Shown here in pieces: positions 54,909-63,478 of a DNA stretch of 64,000 nucleotides. The notes beneath the pieces are model-generated. The model was not told the origin of the DNA and made no database searches. It worked only from the letters and a program-made list of their open reading frames with translations. Made by a program: the position numbers and the translations under genes. How positions within the stretch are numbered: the stretch's first letter is position 1; the number at the start of each line of letters is the position of its first letter. Origin of the DNA: G965267335 sp965267335 (GTDB lineage: Bacteria > Bacteroidota > Bacteroidia > Cytophagales > JAAEPT01); the NCBI GenBank assembly GCA_965267335.1, contig OZ253953.1, forward strand, positions 3,410,001 through 3,474,000, in the 5' to 3' direction.

Positions 54909-55840
54909 GGTACCATCGGACCTCCCTCCGTAAAGTTGATGTAATCAATATTCACGACCGCACTTGGAGTCGGATCATCTGACCGAAGTGTGAATCTTAT
55001 TTGCTGAATCGTAGAAGGCACTTTATCTACCCCGCCACTACCTGTCTGAAAATCATCATAATTCATACTTACCAGCTGCCAGCCACTCCAGGTTACTGGC
55101 ACTCTGTAATAGTAGTAATCACCATCACTTTCGTACAATCTAAACTCTGCAATGCTATTACTTGTACCTCTAATTAGCGCGTTCAAATACAATTGATCAC
55201 TCGTTGTCGTCAGTCCATAAGCTATACTGGTTGGCTGCTGCTGAGCCATTCCAAGGTAAGACCCTTTACCAACATCAACTCCTTCAGCATACATATAGAA
55301 ATCAGCCTGAGCCGCACCGCTATCAGAGGCAGTAATATTCAGTCCTACTAAGTCTCCACTGGCATTGGACCATCCGGTAATGCTCGTATTGCCATCAAAG
55401 TCATCAACAATAATATTACTGTAGGTTTTACCTTGAGTGATGTAAATCTTTTGACCATCAATAGTGTCCAGACAAGCTACTTTTAACTGCACCAAAGCAC
55501 TGTCACCAGCCCTAAATAAAATACCGTTAGAAAATGCTCCGTCCCAATTAACATTAACCGAGTTCCCTGTACCTGATTCCACATATTGCGCCCCGTTGTC
55601 ACCGGTAATCACGACTTCCCAATCAGCGCTTTCGTTTAAATTGGAAGTAATGGTAATTGTCTCTGAGCTAAAATCAACAGCATTCGCACTATTCATCAAG
55701 GTGTCAATGGAAAAGTTAGCAGACGGGCAACTTACCGTATTATCTTCAATATCAGGACCAAGTGATGGCTCTATATTATCATGCTTACAGGCTACTGCCA
55801 ATACAGTGATTAACATTGCTATGTAAAATTGTAGTCTCAT
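54905..55840 (-). CDS. Two-domain carbohydrate-binding-like lipoprotein B
   Basis: The 311-residue lipoprotein (VLAVAC, then KHDNIE, which could act as a surface-export signal) has an Ig-like N-terminal half (ADWEVVITGDNGAQY, VNVNWDGAFSNGILFRAGDSALVQLKV) and a CBM-like C-terminal half (IIVDDFDGNTSITGW, YYYRVPVTWSGWQLVSMNYDDF, NIDYINFTEGG). Lipoprotein A is its paralogue over both halves. Outer-membrane surface binding of oligosaccharide, in the manner of SusE/SusF or surface glycan-binding proteins, is inferred. It overlaps both neighbours by four bases. Confidence 0.78.
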   Translation of the reverse strand: MRLQFYIAMLITVLAVACKHDNIEPSLGPDIEDNTVSCPSANFSIDTLMNSANAVDFSSETITITSNLNESADWEVVITGDNGAQYVESGTGNSVNVNWDGAFSNGILFRAGDSALVQLKVACLDTIDGQKIYITQGKTYSNIIVDDFDGNTSITGWSNASGDLVGLNITASDSGAAQADFYMYAEGVDVGKGSYLGMAQQQPTSIAYGLTTTSDQLYLNALIRGTSNSIAEFRLYESDGDYYYYRVPVTWSGWQLVSMNYDDFQTGSGGVDKVPSTIQQIRFTLRSDDPTPSAVVNIDYINFTEGGPMVP

Positions 55841-56994
55841 TGCTCAAATCCTTTATTGATTGTAAATATCGGATAGTCAATGTTGGCTTCCGCCTCATCT
55901 CCGGCTGTCAATGCACGAATCACAAACTTGATCCTTGTAATGTACTCTCCGGACTGCCCGGGGGTTGCGTTTGCATTTAAGGTGTTTACGAAATTTGAAT
56001 ACTTAACACTGATGAGTTTCCACCCAGACCATGTAATCGGGATATAGTAAGAATACTCATCTCCCTCTCCTGCACCACCAACGGTTTGCACCATCCTAAA
56101 CTCCAACTCTGTTCCAACCGATCCGTTCACATAGCAGTTGAAATATACGCTATCCGGGTCGCCCGGCAAGCCAAAGCTTGAAAAATCAAACCCAGCCACT
56201 CCACTATGTCCCGACTGACCGATGAATCCATCCGGACTTACATCCTCTCCTTTCAAGTGCAAACATTCTGTTCCCTGCGGTACCACAATATCCGAATAGT
56301 CTTCACTGACACTAATCAACTCTCCCGGCTTGAATGACTCCCACCAATTGGTTGTCACCGTACCTGCCCCATCATAATCCGCAACTAATGTTCCTGCAAA
56401 AACTTTGGTGGAGATTATGGCTAGCGTAACCGTATCGGTCAAGTCACTTCCAGTCACGCTCAGAATAGCTGTCACTGTCTCACCATTTCGGAAATGATAA
56501 ATATTGTCACTTGCACCGTCCCAGGAAGCAACCGTGGCATCAATTGAATTGCTGACTCCATAAATCGTCTTCTTTGCTCCGGAACTCAAGCCTGTGATAC
56601 TAATCTGCCAACTTACTTTATCACTAAGCGTAGCGGTAAAGTCAACCGGAGAAACAGCAAAATCAGCATTTGAAGTAGAGGCAGCCAGTCCTGTTGTAAT
56701 CGAAAACCCATCAGGTGCTTTGATCACTTCATTTCCCAAAAAGTCATCGGTCTCGCGCTGACAACCTGTAAATGAGATGATGCTAATCAGCAAGACGATC
56801 AATGATGGACGTATTACTAAGCCTGACTTGCCATTTCTCTCTGCGCAACGCTTCGTTCGAAATCTGTTATAAGTTCCACCCAAACACAGATTTCCTGTCC
56901 GTCCGGCAGGCGAGCTCCCTACGGTCGAAATGACACCGTTCATATCCGGCTTAACCAAACGTCCATTCTTCAATATGTTATTCAACCATTTCAT
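55837..56994 (-). CDS. Two-domain carbohydrate-binding-like lipoprotein A with a repeat-derived leader
   Basis: The 385-residue frame starts at ATG 56994, overlapping the barrel stop (TAATG). The lipoprotein signal proper (RPSLIVLLISIISFTGC) appears only at residues about 62-78. The preceding 50 or so residues look like translated intergenic repeat (DNA with tgtccgtccggcaggcg and acggtcgaaatgaca phrases), suggesting an in-frame insertion into the signal peptide. The mature protein mirrors lipoprotein B: VSWQISITGLSSGAKKT, ATVASWDGASDNIYHFRNGE, ADYDGAG, YYIPITWSGWKLISVKYSNF and EANIDYPIFTINKG. Whether export still works is open; a downstream non-ATG start could restore a normal signal. Confidence 0.75.
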   Translation of the reverse strand: MKWLNNILKNGRLVKPDMNGVISTVGSSPAGRTGNLCLGGTYNRFRTKRCAERNGKSGLVIRPSLIVLLISIISFTGCQRETDDFLGNEVIKAPDGFSITTGLAASTSNADFAVSPVDFTATLSDKVSWQISITGLSSGAKKTIYGVSNSIDATVASWDGASDNIYHFRNGETVTAILSVTGSDLTDTVTLAIISTKVFAGTLVADYDGAGTVTTNWWESFKPGELISVSEDYSDIVVPQGTECLHLKGEDVSPDGFIGQSGHSGVAGFDFSSFGLPGDPDSVYFNCYVNGSVGTELEFRMVQTVGGAGEGDEYSYYIPITWSGWKLISVKYSNFVNTLNANATPGQSGEYITRIKFVIRALTAGDEAEANIDYPIFTINKGFEQ

Positions 56995-58691
56995 TAAAAT
57001 CGTATCGAGTAGTTGATGAACAACTGGTTCAGATTGTAACTCATCTGATCATCCATATTGTCTGTCAACATGGATGTGCTATACTGTAATGTCAGTAGAG
57101 AGAAGTCTGAAAACTTATAGTTCAAGGCCAGAGCCAATAGCATTTCATTTTCATCATACTCAGTTAAAGTATAGTTGACCAACCCGTTGAAACCATCCCT
57201 GGAACCGATAAATTCATCACCCGAAAGTGTCATATACTTCAATCCTACATTGGTATACAAATCTTTAAACACTTCTGCGCTCACACCAGCATCAATTAGC
57301 ATTGAACTAAAGTCAACTGGGGCCGATCCACTTCTACTTGTCGATTCAAACTTACCACCCAATGAAACGGTCAAATCCTTTTCCCAATCCATTTTATTTG
57401 CCAGATTGATCCTGCCTCCACCATAAATCACAAGGAAGTTTCTTAGGTCAATCGTGCCCTCACCAACGATCTCACTCAGCGTAGCGGCATTCAGGTTAGC
57501 CTGCCAGGTACCAGCAGAATCGGTAAACTCCGAGTTCAGGTAAATACCTCTTCTGTTTGGAGTCGCCTGCCCGTAGGGCATTGCATTATTGAAACGCGGC
57601 TGCATGGTAAACAATACAGTACTAATGGTTGGGTTATAGAAGTATTCCTGAGCAAGTCTGTCATATAGCAACTGACCTCGGTTCGCTGAATTATTTTGAA
57701 CGGTGCCAAACATTGGTAATTGTGTAGCAGGATTAATACGAGGAGTTTGAGCCCCAGGACTACTAAACTGAGGCCCAACATCTTTGTAACCTAAACTCAA
57801 CTTAGTACATCCTTCTCTTTCGTAGTCGAAATGTACATCATAAAAGAAATCAGAAAAAGCCGTTACACTATCGGTAGATAACTCTGTAAACTGGTAATCG
57901 GAAAGACCTGTTTCGGCAGCAATCGCCATTTTTCCATCCATAAATTTATAAGCTGCATCACCAGTCACTACATGATTGCGATAGTCATACAAGTCAGCTG
58001 TAGCCGCATTGTCCATCACACCTGAGTAGTTACCATTTACATATATTGTTGAGTCCTTCATGATACCTAGTCTACCCCCCATCAAAAACCTATCCGGGGT
58101 CCCGAGCTCATCCGATGGCCTGATCCGTGTGCCATAAGCCATTATATCTACGCGATCAACATATCGAAACGGAAGTAACCCCAATACCGTTTGAGCACCT
58201 TGAAGTCGCCATTTATTACCGTGGTTGAAATTTTCATACTCAACAATATCTCTTCGGTGACGAAAGATATCGCTCTCGTACTCATTGTAAATCTCCTCAA
58301 AGTTGTATAGTGTGTAGGGTGTTTGAATTAAGTCAATATCACCTATCTGATAATAGACTCCTTTTGCAAATACTCCTTCCAGCTGCATTTCACGAAAGCT
58401 AATCTCACTACCACTCCCAAAGAACTGTCCGAAATCATTTCTTGCTCTCAGCACAGCTCTCCCGTGGAACTTCTTGCTTGGCATGATGTTGACACCTAAG
58501 TCGAACAAAGAATAGCCTCCAATGCTATTCTGAACAGAGGTAGTGTCTCCTTCGGTGATGTTGCCTTTGAGTGCCTGATTGGTAACGACCGCCCGGCCGA
58601 CCCCATCAAAAAAGACCACTTGTGCTTTCAACGATCCTGCAGGGATCATCAAGAGCAGTAGTAGCTTCAATATTTTATCTGTTATCCTCAT
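56994..58691 (-). CDS. Outer-membrane beta-barrel protein 2
   Basis: The 565-residue protein has a signal peptide (LLLLLMIPAGSLKAQ), and the rest alternates amphipathic strands with polar loops (RGIYLNSEFTDSAGTWQANLN, LLALALNYKFSDFSLLTLQYS), ending in NQLFINYSIRF with a C-terminal Phe, as outer-membrane barrels do. No plug domain, TonB box or SusC features. It could be a porin-like channel or a surface scaffold for the lipoproteins encoded next. Stop overlaps the lipoprotein A start; the start is 26 bp after barrel 1. Confidence 0.75.
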   Translation of the reverse strand: MRITDKILKLLLLLMIPAGSLKAQVVFFDGVGRAVVTNQALKGNITEGDTTSVQNSIGGYSLFDLGVNIMPSKKFHGRAVLRARNDFGQFFGSGSEISFREMQLEGVFAKGVYYQIGDIDLIQTPYTLYNFEEIYNEYESDIFRHRRDIVEYENFNHGNKWRLQGAQTVLGLLPFRYVDRVDIMAYGTRIRPSDELGTPDRFLMGGRLGIMKDSTIYVNGNYSGVMDNAATADLYDYRNHVVTGDAAYKFMDGKMAIAAETGLSDYQFTELSTDSVTAFSDFFYDVHFDYEREGCTKLSLGYKDVGPQFSSPGAQTPRINPATQLPMFGTVQNNSANRGQLLYDRLAQEYFYNPTISTVLFTMQPRFNNAMPYGQATPNRRGIYLNSEFTDSAGTWQANLNAATLSEIVGEGTIDLRNFLVIYGGGRINLANKMDWEKDLTVSLGGKFESTSRSGSAPVDFSSMLIDAGVSAEVFKDLYTNVGLKYMTLSGDEFIGSRDGFNGLVNYTLTEYDENEMLLALALNYKFSDFSLLTLQYSTSMLTDNMDDQMSYNLNQLFINYSIRF

Positions 58692-58717
58692 AATTAAGTC
58701 TTAATTATAATTCCGGG

Positions 58718-60613
58718 TTAAAAGAATATTTTGATTTCAAGACTAGTCTCCTGTCCCCTGAACTTATCCAGCACGAAGTTTTTATCTTCATGACTGAACC
58801 ACTTGTGCCTCACAAAAAGACCACCGTTTTTCATGAAGTCCCAGTCGAGACCAATTCCGAATCCCTTTCCCGTTTGATCGACCGGCTTGCCATCTGTAGA
58901 CAATAATGTTCGGTCATTACCGATGAGTTTTTCAAACCCCGCAAAACCTAGCAGAACCAAATTATCGCTGAGCAACCAGTAGGCCGATATTTCTTCATAA
59001 TACTGGCGGTAGAAAGACTGGTCCGATAATCCCGGTATAATCTTGAGGCCCTCTCCCACCGAACCCAATGATGCATAATTGACCAGGATCACTCCTCGTT
59101 TCCCTTCGCCTACCTTATATTTTAATGCGAGGTCAAGTACGTTAAAGCCCTTTTTGTAATCGCTTACTGAGTCGGTTACACCAAGCGTTTCAAAGGTTCT
59201 CATAAAGCGGTTTCTCAATCGCTGGTAGGGTCCGGATGAGCTACCGAAGGGGTTAAACCTTGATCGTGAGAAAGAGTTGACCCGGTGCTGAATGGTTATG
59301 GTATCATAGAGATTTTCTTTTTCGACACTGAACGCATTTCCGAATTCTACCTTGAGCTTACCAAACTTTTCATCTAAGCGTAGCGCTGTTCCCAATCTGT
59401 TGTTGGAAATCATATCCACTTCCTGCAGAATATTGACAAACATATTTCCGTCAAACTCTATGTTACGAGTCACTCCACCCGATGGTGCTTTGATGTTGGA
59501 GTTGAACCCGGCAGACTCCTGGCTGACTACGTTGTGATGAATGTTGTAGAAGTGAAGTGATAGTGGAATTTTGGTGATTGTTTTGGCAAATCTCATTCTT
59601 ACGTTTATTGCTTCACCGGTTTCCCATTGGTTGTTGGTCATTGGATTGACAATACCACCGCCCCCAAGCTCTGCATTTAGGTATACAGACGATGTCATAA
59701 ATGTAAAGTCCGTTGTTGCAATCTGACGAGCATCTCTTATGAAATTGATGCGATCTGTTTTACCAAATTGATTGTAGTAGTTGAGTCCGACATTGACCTT
59801 TTCGGAGAATCTTTTGTTTAGTCGAGAAGCGAATGTATTAAATGGAAAGTCCGCAAAATTAGGACTTAGGTTACGATTGGTTTTACCGTAGAAGGCTAAG
59901 AAGCCAAATTCACCCGGCATATCTGTGAACTGAATGGAGAAACCCTGCGTAGCAGCCTGCCCGAAACGTTCGTCCGTACGGATGGTCGTTTTCTTATGGT
60001 AGTTCAGGTATTTCTTCGGACTATTAGTGTACCAGTCCCAGGGTAACTTTTCGAATGGTTCAATCCGATACTCCTTACGACTCAATGTAAGTGGTGATGT
60101 TGATATCCAGTTGGTACCACCACCTGCTACTAAATGTACTTTGCCCAGCTTGGTTGATGTGCTACCTTCAAATTTGAGAAACTGACGAATTCCCATTTGT
60201 CTGGACGAGTCTCCCCCCAAGCCGAGGAAGGCATGATTCAGCGAGTAACCGACCTTGAAGTAAGCATTCTTACGAGGCGCCCCTTCCATTACCAGTTCGA
60301 GAAATGGCTGTCCACGGTTGGTACCCCCTGCAGCATCTGCAAGGTTGACCGGATATGGAGCAAAAGCCAAACTTCTGTCGCTGGTTGTCATATCTGCGTA
60401 AGATAATCCCATTGATCGGTAGTAACCTGTCATCCTCATGATACCGGAGAAGCGGATGTTTCCTAAAGTTTTGTAATTGTCCTTTAGTGAATAGTATAAC
60501 TCACTCAGAGACTCAGCCGTAGGCTGTTGAGCGGTTTGCGCCTGCATATTGGTACAGGAAATCAGCAAAATAATGCTAAGTAGGGCTGTTGCTATGTATT
60601 TGGGTAATATCAA
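58718..60613 (-). CDS. Outer-membrane beta-barrel protein 1
   Basis: The 631-residue protein starts at TTG 60613 with signal peptide ALLSIILLISCTNMQAQ. After a short helical/coiled start (TAESLSELYYSLKDNYKTLGN) it has the strand-loop pattern of an outer-membrane barrel throughout (FLELVMEGAPRKNAYFKVGYS, KVNVGLNYYNQFG, GGLFVRHKWFSHEDKN) and ends ETSLEIKIFF with C-terminal Phe. No TonB-dependent receptor plug is present. It opens the five-gene barrel/lipoprotein operon and has an operator only 14 bp before its start, so expression is probably tied to the uronate genes. Confidence 0.75.
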   Translation of the reverse strand: MILPKYIATALLSIILLISCTNMQAQTAQQPTAESLSELYYSLKDNYKTLGNIRFSGIMRMTGYYRSMGLSYADMTTSDRSLAFAPYPVNLADAAGGTNRGQPFLELVMEGAPRKNAYFKVGYSLNHAFLGLGGDSSRQMGIRQFLKFEGSTSTKLGKVHLVAGGGTNWISTSPLTLSRKEYRIEPFEKLPWDWYTNSPKKYLNYHKKTTIRTDERFGQAATQGFSIQFTDMPGEFGFLAFYGKTNRNLSPNFADFPFNTFASRLNKRFSEKVNVGLNYYNQFGKTDRINFIRDARQIATTDFTFMTSSVYLNAELGGGGIVNPMTNNQWETGEAINVRMRFAKTITKIPLSLHFYNIHHNVVSQESAGFNSNIKAPSGGVTRNIEFDGNMFVNILQEVDMISNNRLGTALRLDEKFGKLKVEFGNAFSVEKENLYDTITIQHRVNSFSRSRFNPFGSSSGPYQRLRNRFMRTFETLGVTDSVSDYKKGFNVLDLALKYKVGEGKRGVILVNYASLGSVGEGLKIIPGLSDQSFYRQYYEEISAYWLLSDNLVLLGFAGFEKLIGNDRTLLSTDGKPVDQTGKGFGIGLDWDFMKNGGLFVRHKWFSHEDKNFVLDKFRGQETSLEIKIFF

Positions 60614-60626
60614 TCGTTAAACTTTT

Positions 60627-60640
60627 CGTTAACGTACACG
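60627..60640. promoter_or_regulatory. Shared operator (site 6)
   Basis: CGTTAACGTACACG inside TTCGTTAACGTACACGAA, identical over 18 bp to site 5. It lies 14 bp before barrel gene 1; on the coding strand TATTAATTTCG lies immediately upstream. Confidence 0.75.
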
Positions 60641-61308
60641 AAATTAATAGATCAATAATTTAAAACCAAGATATTTCATTAAAATAGTGATTATTATTTA
60701 ACCGCAGAGACGCCAAGTCGCAGAGATTGAAAGACTCAACTTCTGGTTTTGTCGTCATCCTATGTTTGAAACATTGAATTAAAGATGTGATTATTTAATT
60801 ACCGTCATTACCAAAAATTAACTCATAAACCGGAGCCCCGCAATCCACAATTATTCCGTCATTGCACGCCTGGAGCTAGGGTTAGCAGTGAAAGGCGCAG
60901 CAATCTGCTGGCTTGGGTGTCATATTTTCTTAACCAGCTCAAACACATTTGCAACGATTTCTTTACAATGCCCCCAGCTTGAGCGCGTTTGCAACGCGTT
61001 CAGATAAGTTCTATAAACTTATACCATCCCCACTTCCTCCACTGACCCAAAGATCCTATCGCGGTCTTCAAGGCTTAACTGGAAATACAAGAATAAAGCT
61101 ATCACGTCATTGCACGCCTGGAGCTAGCGTTAGCAGTGAAAGGCGTAGCAATCTGCCGGCTTGGGTGTCATATTTTCTTAACCAGAGCAAATACATTTGC
61201 ACCAGCTTGAGCGCGTTTGAAACGCGTTCAGGTAAGTTCTCTAAAATAAAACCCAACACCTCCCGAAATTGAAGCTATTGGTTATCTTTATACCTCACTT
61301 TGAGTAAA
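60641..61308. other. Repeat-rich non-coding region, about 670 bp
   Basis: Two copies of the cgtcattgc...cttgggtg element (60857-60920 and 61105-61168) alternate with two GAGCGCGTT hairpins (60981-61001 and 61209-61229) and the shared phrase cctccactgacc...tcgcggtcttcaaggctta. Around 60700 is a degenerate accgcagagacgcc repeat. No gene is supported. Confidence 0.8.
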
Positions 61309-61761
61309 ATGAAAAACAAGTATTTAATCTTATGTCTTTCACTTTTTCTGATTGGCTGTAAGTCAACTGATAGCAATGGAATCAAACTAACAATTACCAA
61401 AATACGCAAACATCCATTTTTGGTCGACCATCAGAGAAAACTAATAATTTCTGACAGCAATGATGCCAAAATCGCGGAAATTAAATTTTACACAGACCCC
61501 GGAGCTGGTTGTAACTCCTACTTGTTTCAAAATGATTCCGCATACGTAATAATTGATTGTAATGGAGTATGGTATTTCATTGATCATGCCAGCGGCTCTA
61601 TATTGGATAAAAAATGGAATTGGAAATTTGATATTCCTGAGGACCACATTGGTACTTTTGTACGTTCAAATGTTGACAATTATGACTTTATAAAAGAAGA
61701 CTCTATAGATATGAAAGAAGTCTATAAATTTAAAGAACCAATTGTTGGTGAAACCTTATGA
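61309..61761 (+). CDS. Small lipoprotein, unknown
   Basis: I start at ATG 61309 (MKNKYLILCLSLFLIGC). The 150-residue product has a lipobox at SLFLIGC, then a beta-rich domain (RKLIISDSNDAKIAEIKFYTDPGAG, YVIIDCNGVWYFIDHASG). The DxNGxWYxID pattern may form a single propeller-like hairpin. No family recognised. It stands alone between repeat clusters. Confidence 0.65.
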   Translation: MKNKYLILCLSLFLIGCKSTDSNGIKLTITKIRKHPFLVDHQRKLIISDSNDAKIAEIKFYTDPGAGCNSYLFQNDSAYVIIDCNGVWYFIDHASGSILDKKWNWKFDIPEDHIGTFVRSNVDNYDFIKEDSIDMKEVYKFKEPIVGETL

Positions 61762-61859
61762 TTTAAGGCTTGAAACAACCGGATAAGCCAAATTGAAAGG
61801 GTTGTTCTAAATCAGAAAATCGATCGTTTTTAGGAAGAGAACCTTGAAATAATGTATGT

Positions 61860-62444
61860 TTGAGTACGTTGAATAACTTATATATCATATCAGGTTGTAA
61901 TGGTGCTGGAAAAACCACAGCCTCATACACTATTCTACCGGAAATTCTGGACTGTGATGAATTCGTAAATGCAGATGAAATAGCAAGGGGGTTATCACCA
62001 TTTAATCCGGGATCAGAAGCTATAGCAGCAGGAAGGCTAATGCTCTCAAAAATTGACCGACTGATAAGTAAGAACAACGATTTTGGTTTTGAGACGACCC
62101 TTGCGACCAAGAGTTATAAAAACTTTATAATAAAAGCTCAAAAAAACGGATATCGGACGACTCTTCTATTCTTTTGGTTAAGAAACCCTGACTTGGCCGT
62201 TAAGCGTGTAGAAACCAGAGTTAAAGAAGGAGGGCATAACATTCCCGAGAACGTGATAAGAAGGCGATATGAAAACGGACTAAAGAACTTCTTTTCAATA
62301 TTTGAACCTTTAGTTGACGAATGGATGTTTATAGATAACTCAGGAGAACCTTATCAAATTGTGGCGCATAAAAACACAAAAGAAACGATTATTCATAACC
62401 AAGTTTTATGGAACGATTTAAAAAGTAAATACAAGATTGACTGA
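61860..62444 (+). CDS. Zeta-toxin-like P-loop kinase
   Basis: The 194-residue protein starts at TTG 61860. The Walker A motif GCNGAGKTT (about residues 12-20) lies directly after the first strand, followed by FVNADEIARGLSPFNPGSEAIAAGRLML and FGFETTLATKSYKNFI, and then VKRVETRVKEGGHNIPENVIRRRYENGL with the Arg residues that bind phosphate. This is the zeta-toxin/PezT-like fold, whose members phosphorylate UDP-N-acetylglucosamine or other small molecules. A 54-residue gene follows at once and may be its partner. A housekeeping kinase role cannot be excluded. Confidence 0.85.
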   Translation: MSTLNNLYIISGCNGAGKTTASYTILPEILDCDEFVNADEIARGLSPFNPGSEAIAAGRLMLSKIDRLISKNNDFGFETTLATKSYKNFIIKAQKNGYRTTLLFFWLRNPDLAVKRVETRVKEGGHNIPENVIRRRYENGLKNFFSIFEPLVDEWMFIDNSGEPYQIVAHKNTKETIIHNQVLWNDLKSKYKID

Positions 62445-62445
62445 T

Positions 62446-62610
62446 ATGGACAATACGGATAAAATTATCATTGGGCTTGAAAAGGCGTATCAAAAACTTA
62501 TTGAATTCAAAAAGTACAAGAAAACGCCAATAATTGTTTCTAAGGACGGAAAAGTCGTTGAATTGAACCCTGAAAAAATAGCTCCCAACAACACGGTATA
62601 TAGCAAATAG
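62446..62610 (+). CDS. 54-residue partner gene of the zeta-like kinase
   Basis: It starts at ATG 62446, one base after the kinase stop, and encodes 54 residues: a charged helix (DKIIIGLEKAYQKLIEFKKY) followed by a short strand pair (TPIIVSKDGKVVELNP). The immediate spacing shows co-transcription and probably coupled translation. It could be an antitoxin or accessory subunit; the reverse gene order (antitoxin second) is less usual. No family recognised. Confidence 0.65.
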   Translation: MDNTDKIIIGLEKAYQKLIEFKKYKKTPIIVSKDGKVVELNPEKIAPNNTVYSK

Positions 62611-63478
62611 GGTGTTTAATGAGTTTCTTGCGAGCTCTATTTACCACCCCACCAAATCTTTCTATACAATTTAATCCGGTCCCGGCAAGCCCCAACACTC
62701 CACCAAGTGTAGTGAATCATATTTCCCTTGCCTTTCGGCAACAAGCGTATTTCTTATACTCCGTTGTTCGTGACTGCTCAGGCCGCATGGCCTCGTTAAC
62801 CTTTCAATCCCTGATACCATCCACACGTCCTCCACTGACCCGAAGATGCTATCGCGGTCTTCACGGCTTAACTGGAAATACAAGAATAAAGTTATGCCGT
62901 CATTGCACGCCTGGAGCCAGCGTTAGCAGTGAAAGGCGTAGCAATCTGCCGGCTTGGATGGCTAAGCAATTCACCCAGCCTGTAATAGGTAAACGCAAAG
63001 AACACGAAGATTTCGCAGCTTGAGCGCGTTTGCAACGCGTTCAGGTAAGTTCTATAAACTTATTTTAGGACGAGTCATCCCACTTCCTCCACTGACCCGA
63101 AGATGCTATCGCGGTCTTCAAGGCTTAACTGAATTTGGAAAAACTCATTTTGAGTATGCACAACGACCAAGCAATTCACCCGGCCTGCGGTAGGCAAGCG
63201 CAAAGAACACGAAGATTTCGCAAAGTTCACGAAGTTTGTTTAGCAAAGGTATAGCTGGAAGTACAAGATTAAAGCTATCACGTCATTGCACGCCTGGAGC
63301 TAGCGTTAGCAGTGAAAGGCGTAGCAATCTGCAAGCTTGGGTGACCGGACATTTCAACCCTGCTTTCGGCAAACCCAGACACCCAGCTTGAGCACGTTTG
63401 CAGCGCGTTCAGGTAAGTTCTCTGAAATAAAACCCAACACCTCCCGAAATTGAAGCGATTGATTATCTTTAACCAGAT
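62611..63478. other. 868-bp repeat-rich non-coding region
   Basis: It holds two copies of the 64-bp repeat, two GAGCGCGTT hairpins, two copies of the cctccactgacccgaagatgc phrase (62828 and 63088) and two of the gcaaagaacacgaagatttcgca phrase (62993 and 63200). It looks like a mosaic of composite repeat units. Open frames through it are formed by the repeats. Confidence 0.8.

Larger units (their letters stand above)
60857..63343. repeat. Dispersed 64-bp repeat family (four copies here, more elsewhere)
   Basis: Copies at 60857-60920, 61105-61168, 62898-62960 and 63281-63343 share cgtcattgcacgcctggag, tagcgttagcagtgaaagg, then gcaatctgc and gcttgg(g/a)tg. More diverged copies lie at 35766-35830 and, reversed, about 37286-37350 and 39541-39605. 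The ends cgtcattgc and gcaatc(t)gc are partly complementary, so each unit can fold. All copies are intergenic. Confidence 0.8.
60981..63410. repeat. GAGCGCGTT hairpin family, four copies
   Basis: Copies at 60981-61001, 61209-61229, 63022-63042 and 63390-63410 have the form GAGCGCGTT-TGC-AACGCGTTC, a 9-bp stem with a 3-nt loop, each preceded by cagctt and followed by ag(g/a)taagttct. The last copy carries two changes that weaken the stem. They accompany the 64-bp repeat as a composite unit. Confidence 0.75.

Noticed and set aside
56890..56935. Possible regulatory hairpin in the lipoprotein A leader
   Set aside because: The palindromic phrases fit a degenerate intergenic repeat better than a dedicated regulatory RNA.
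54309..60613. SusC/SusD pair
   Set aside because: The barrels lack a plug domain and TonB box and the lipoproteins are beta-sandwiches, not helical TPR SusD proteins.
61763..62110. 115-codon minus-strand frame
   Set aside because: Antisense to the P-loop region of the zeta-like kinase, which has clear motifs.
62619..63023. 134-codon plus-strand frame
   Set aside because: It runs through composite repeats; parts are repeated in the frame at 60949-61272, as expected for repeat DNA.
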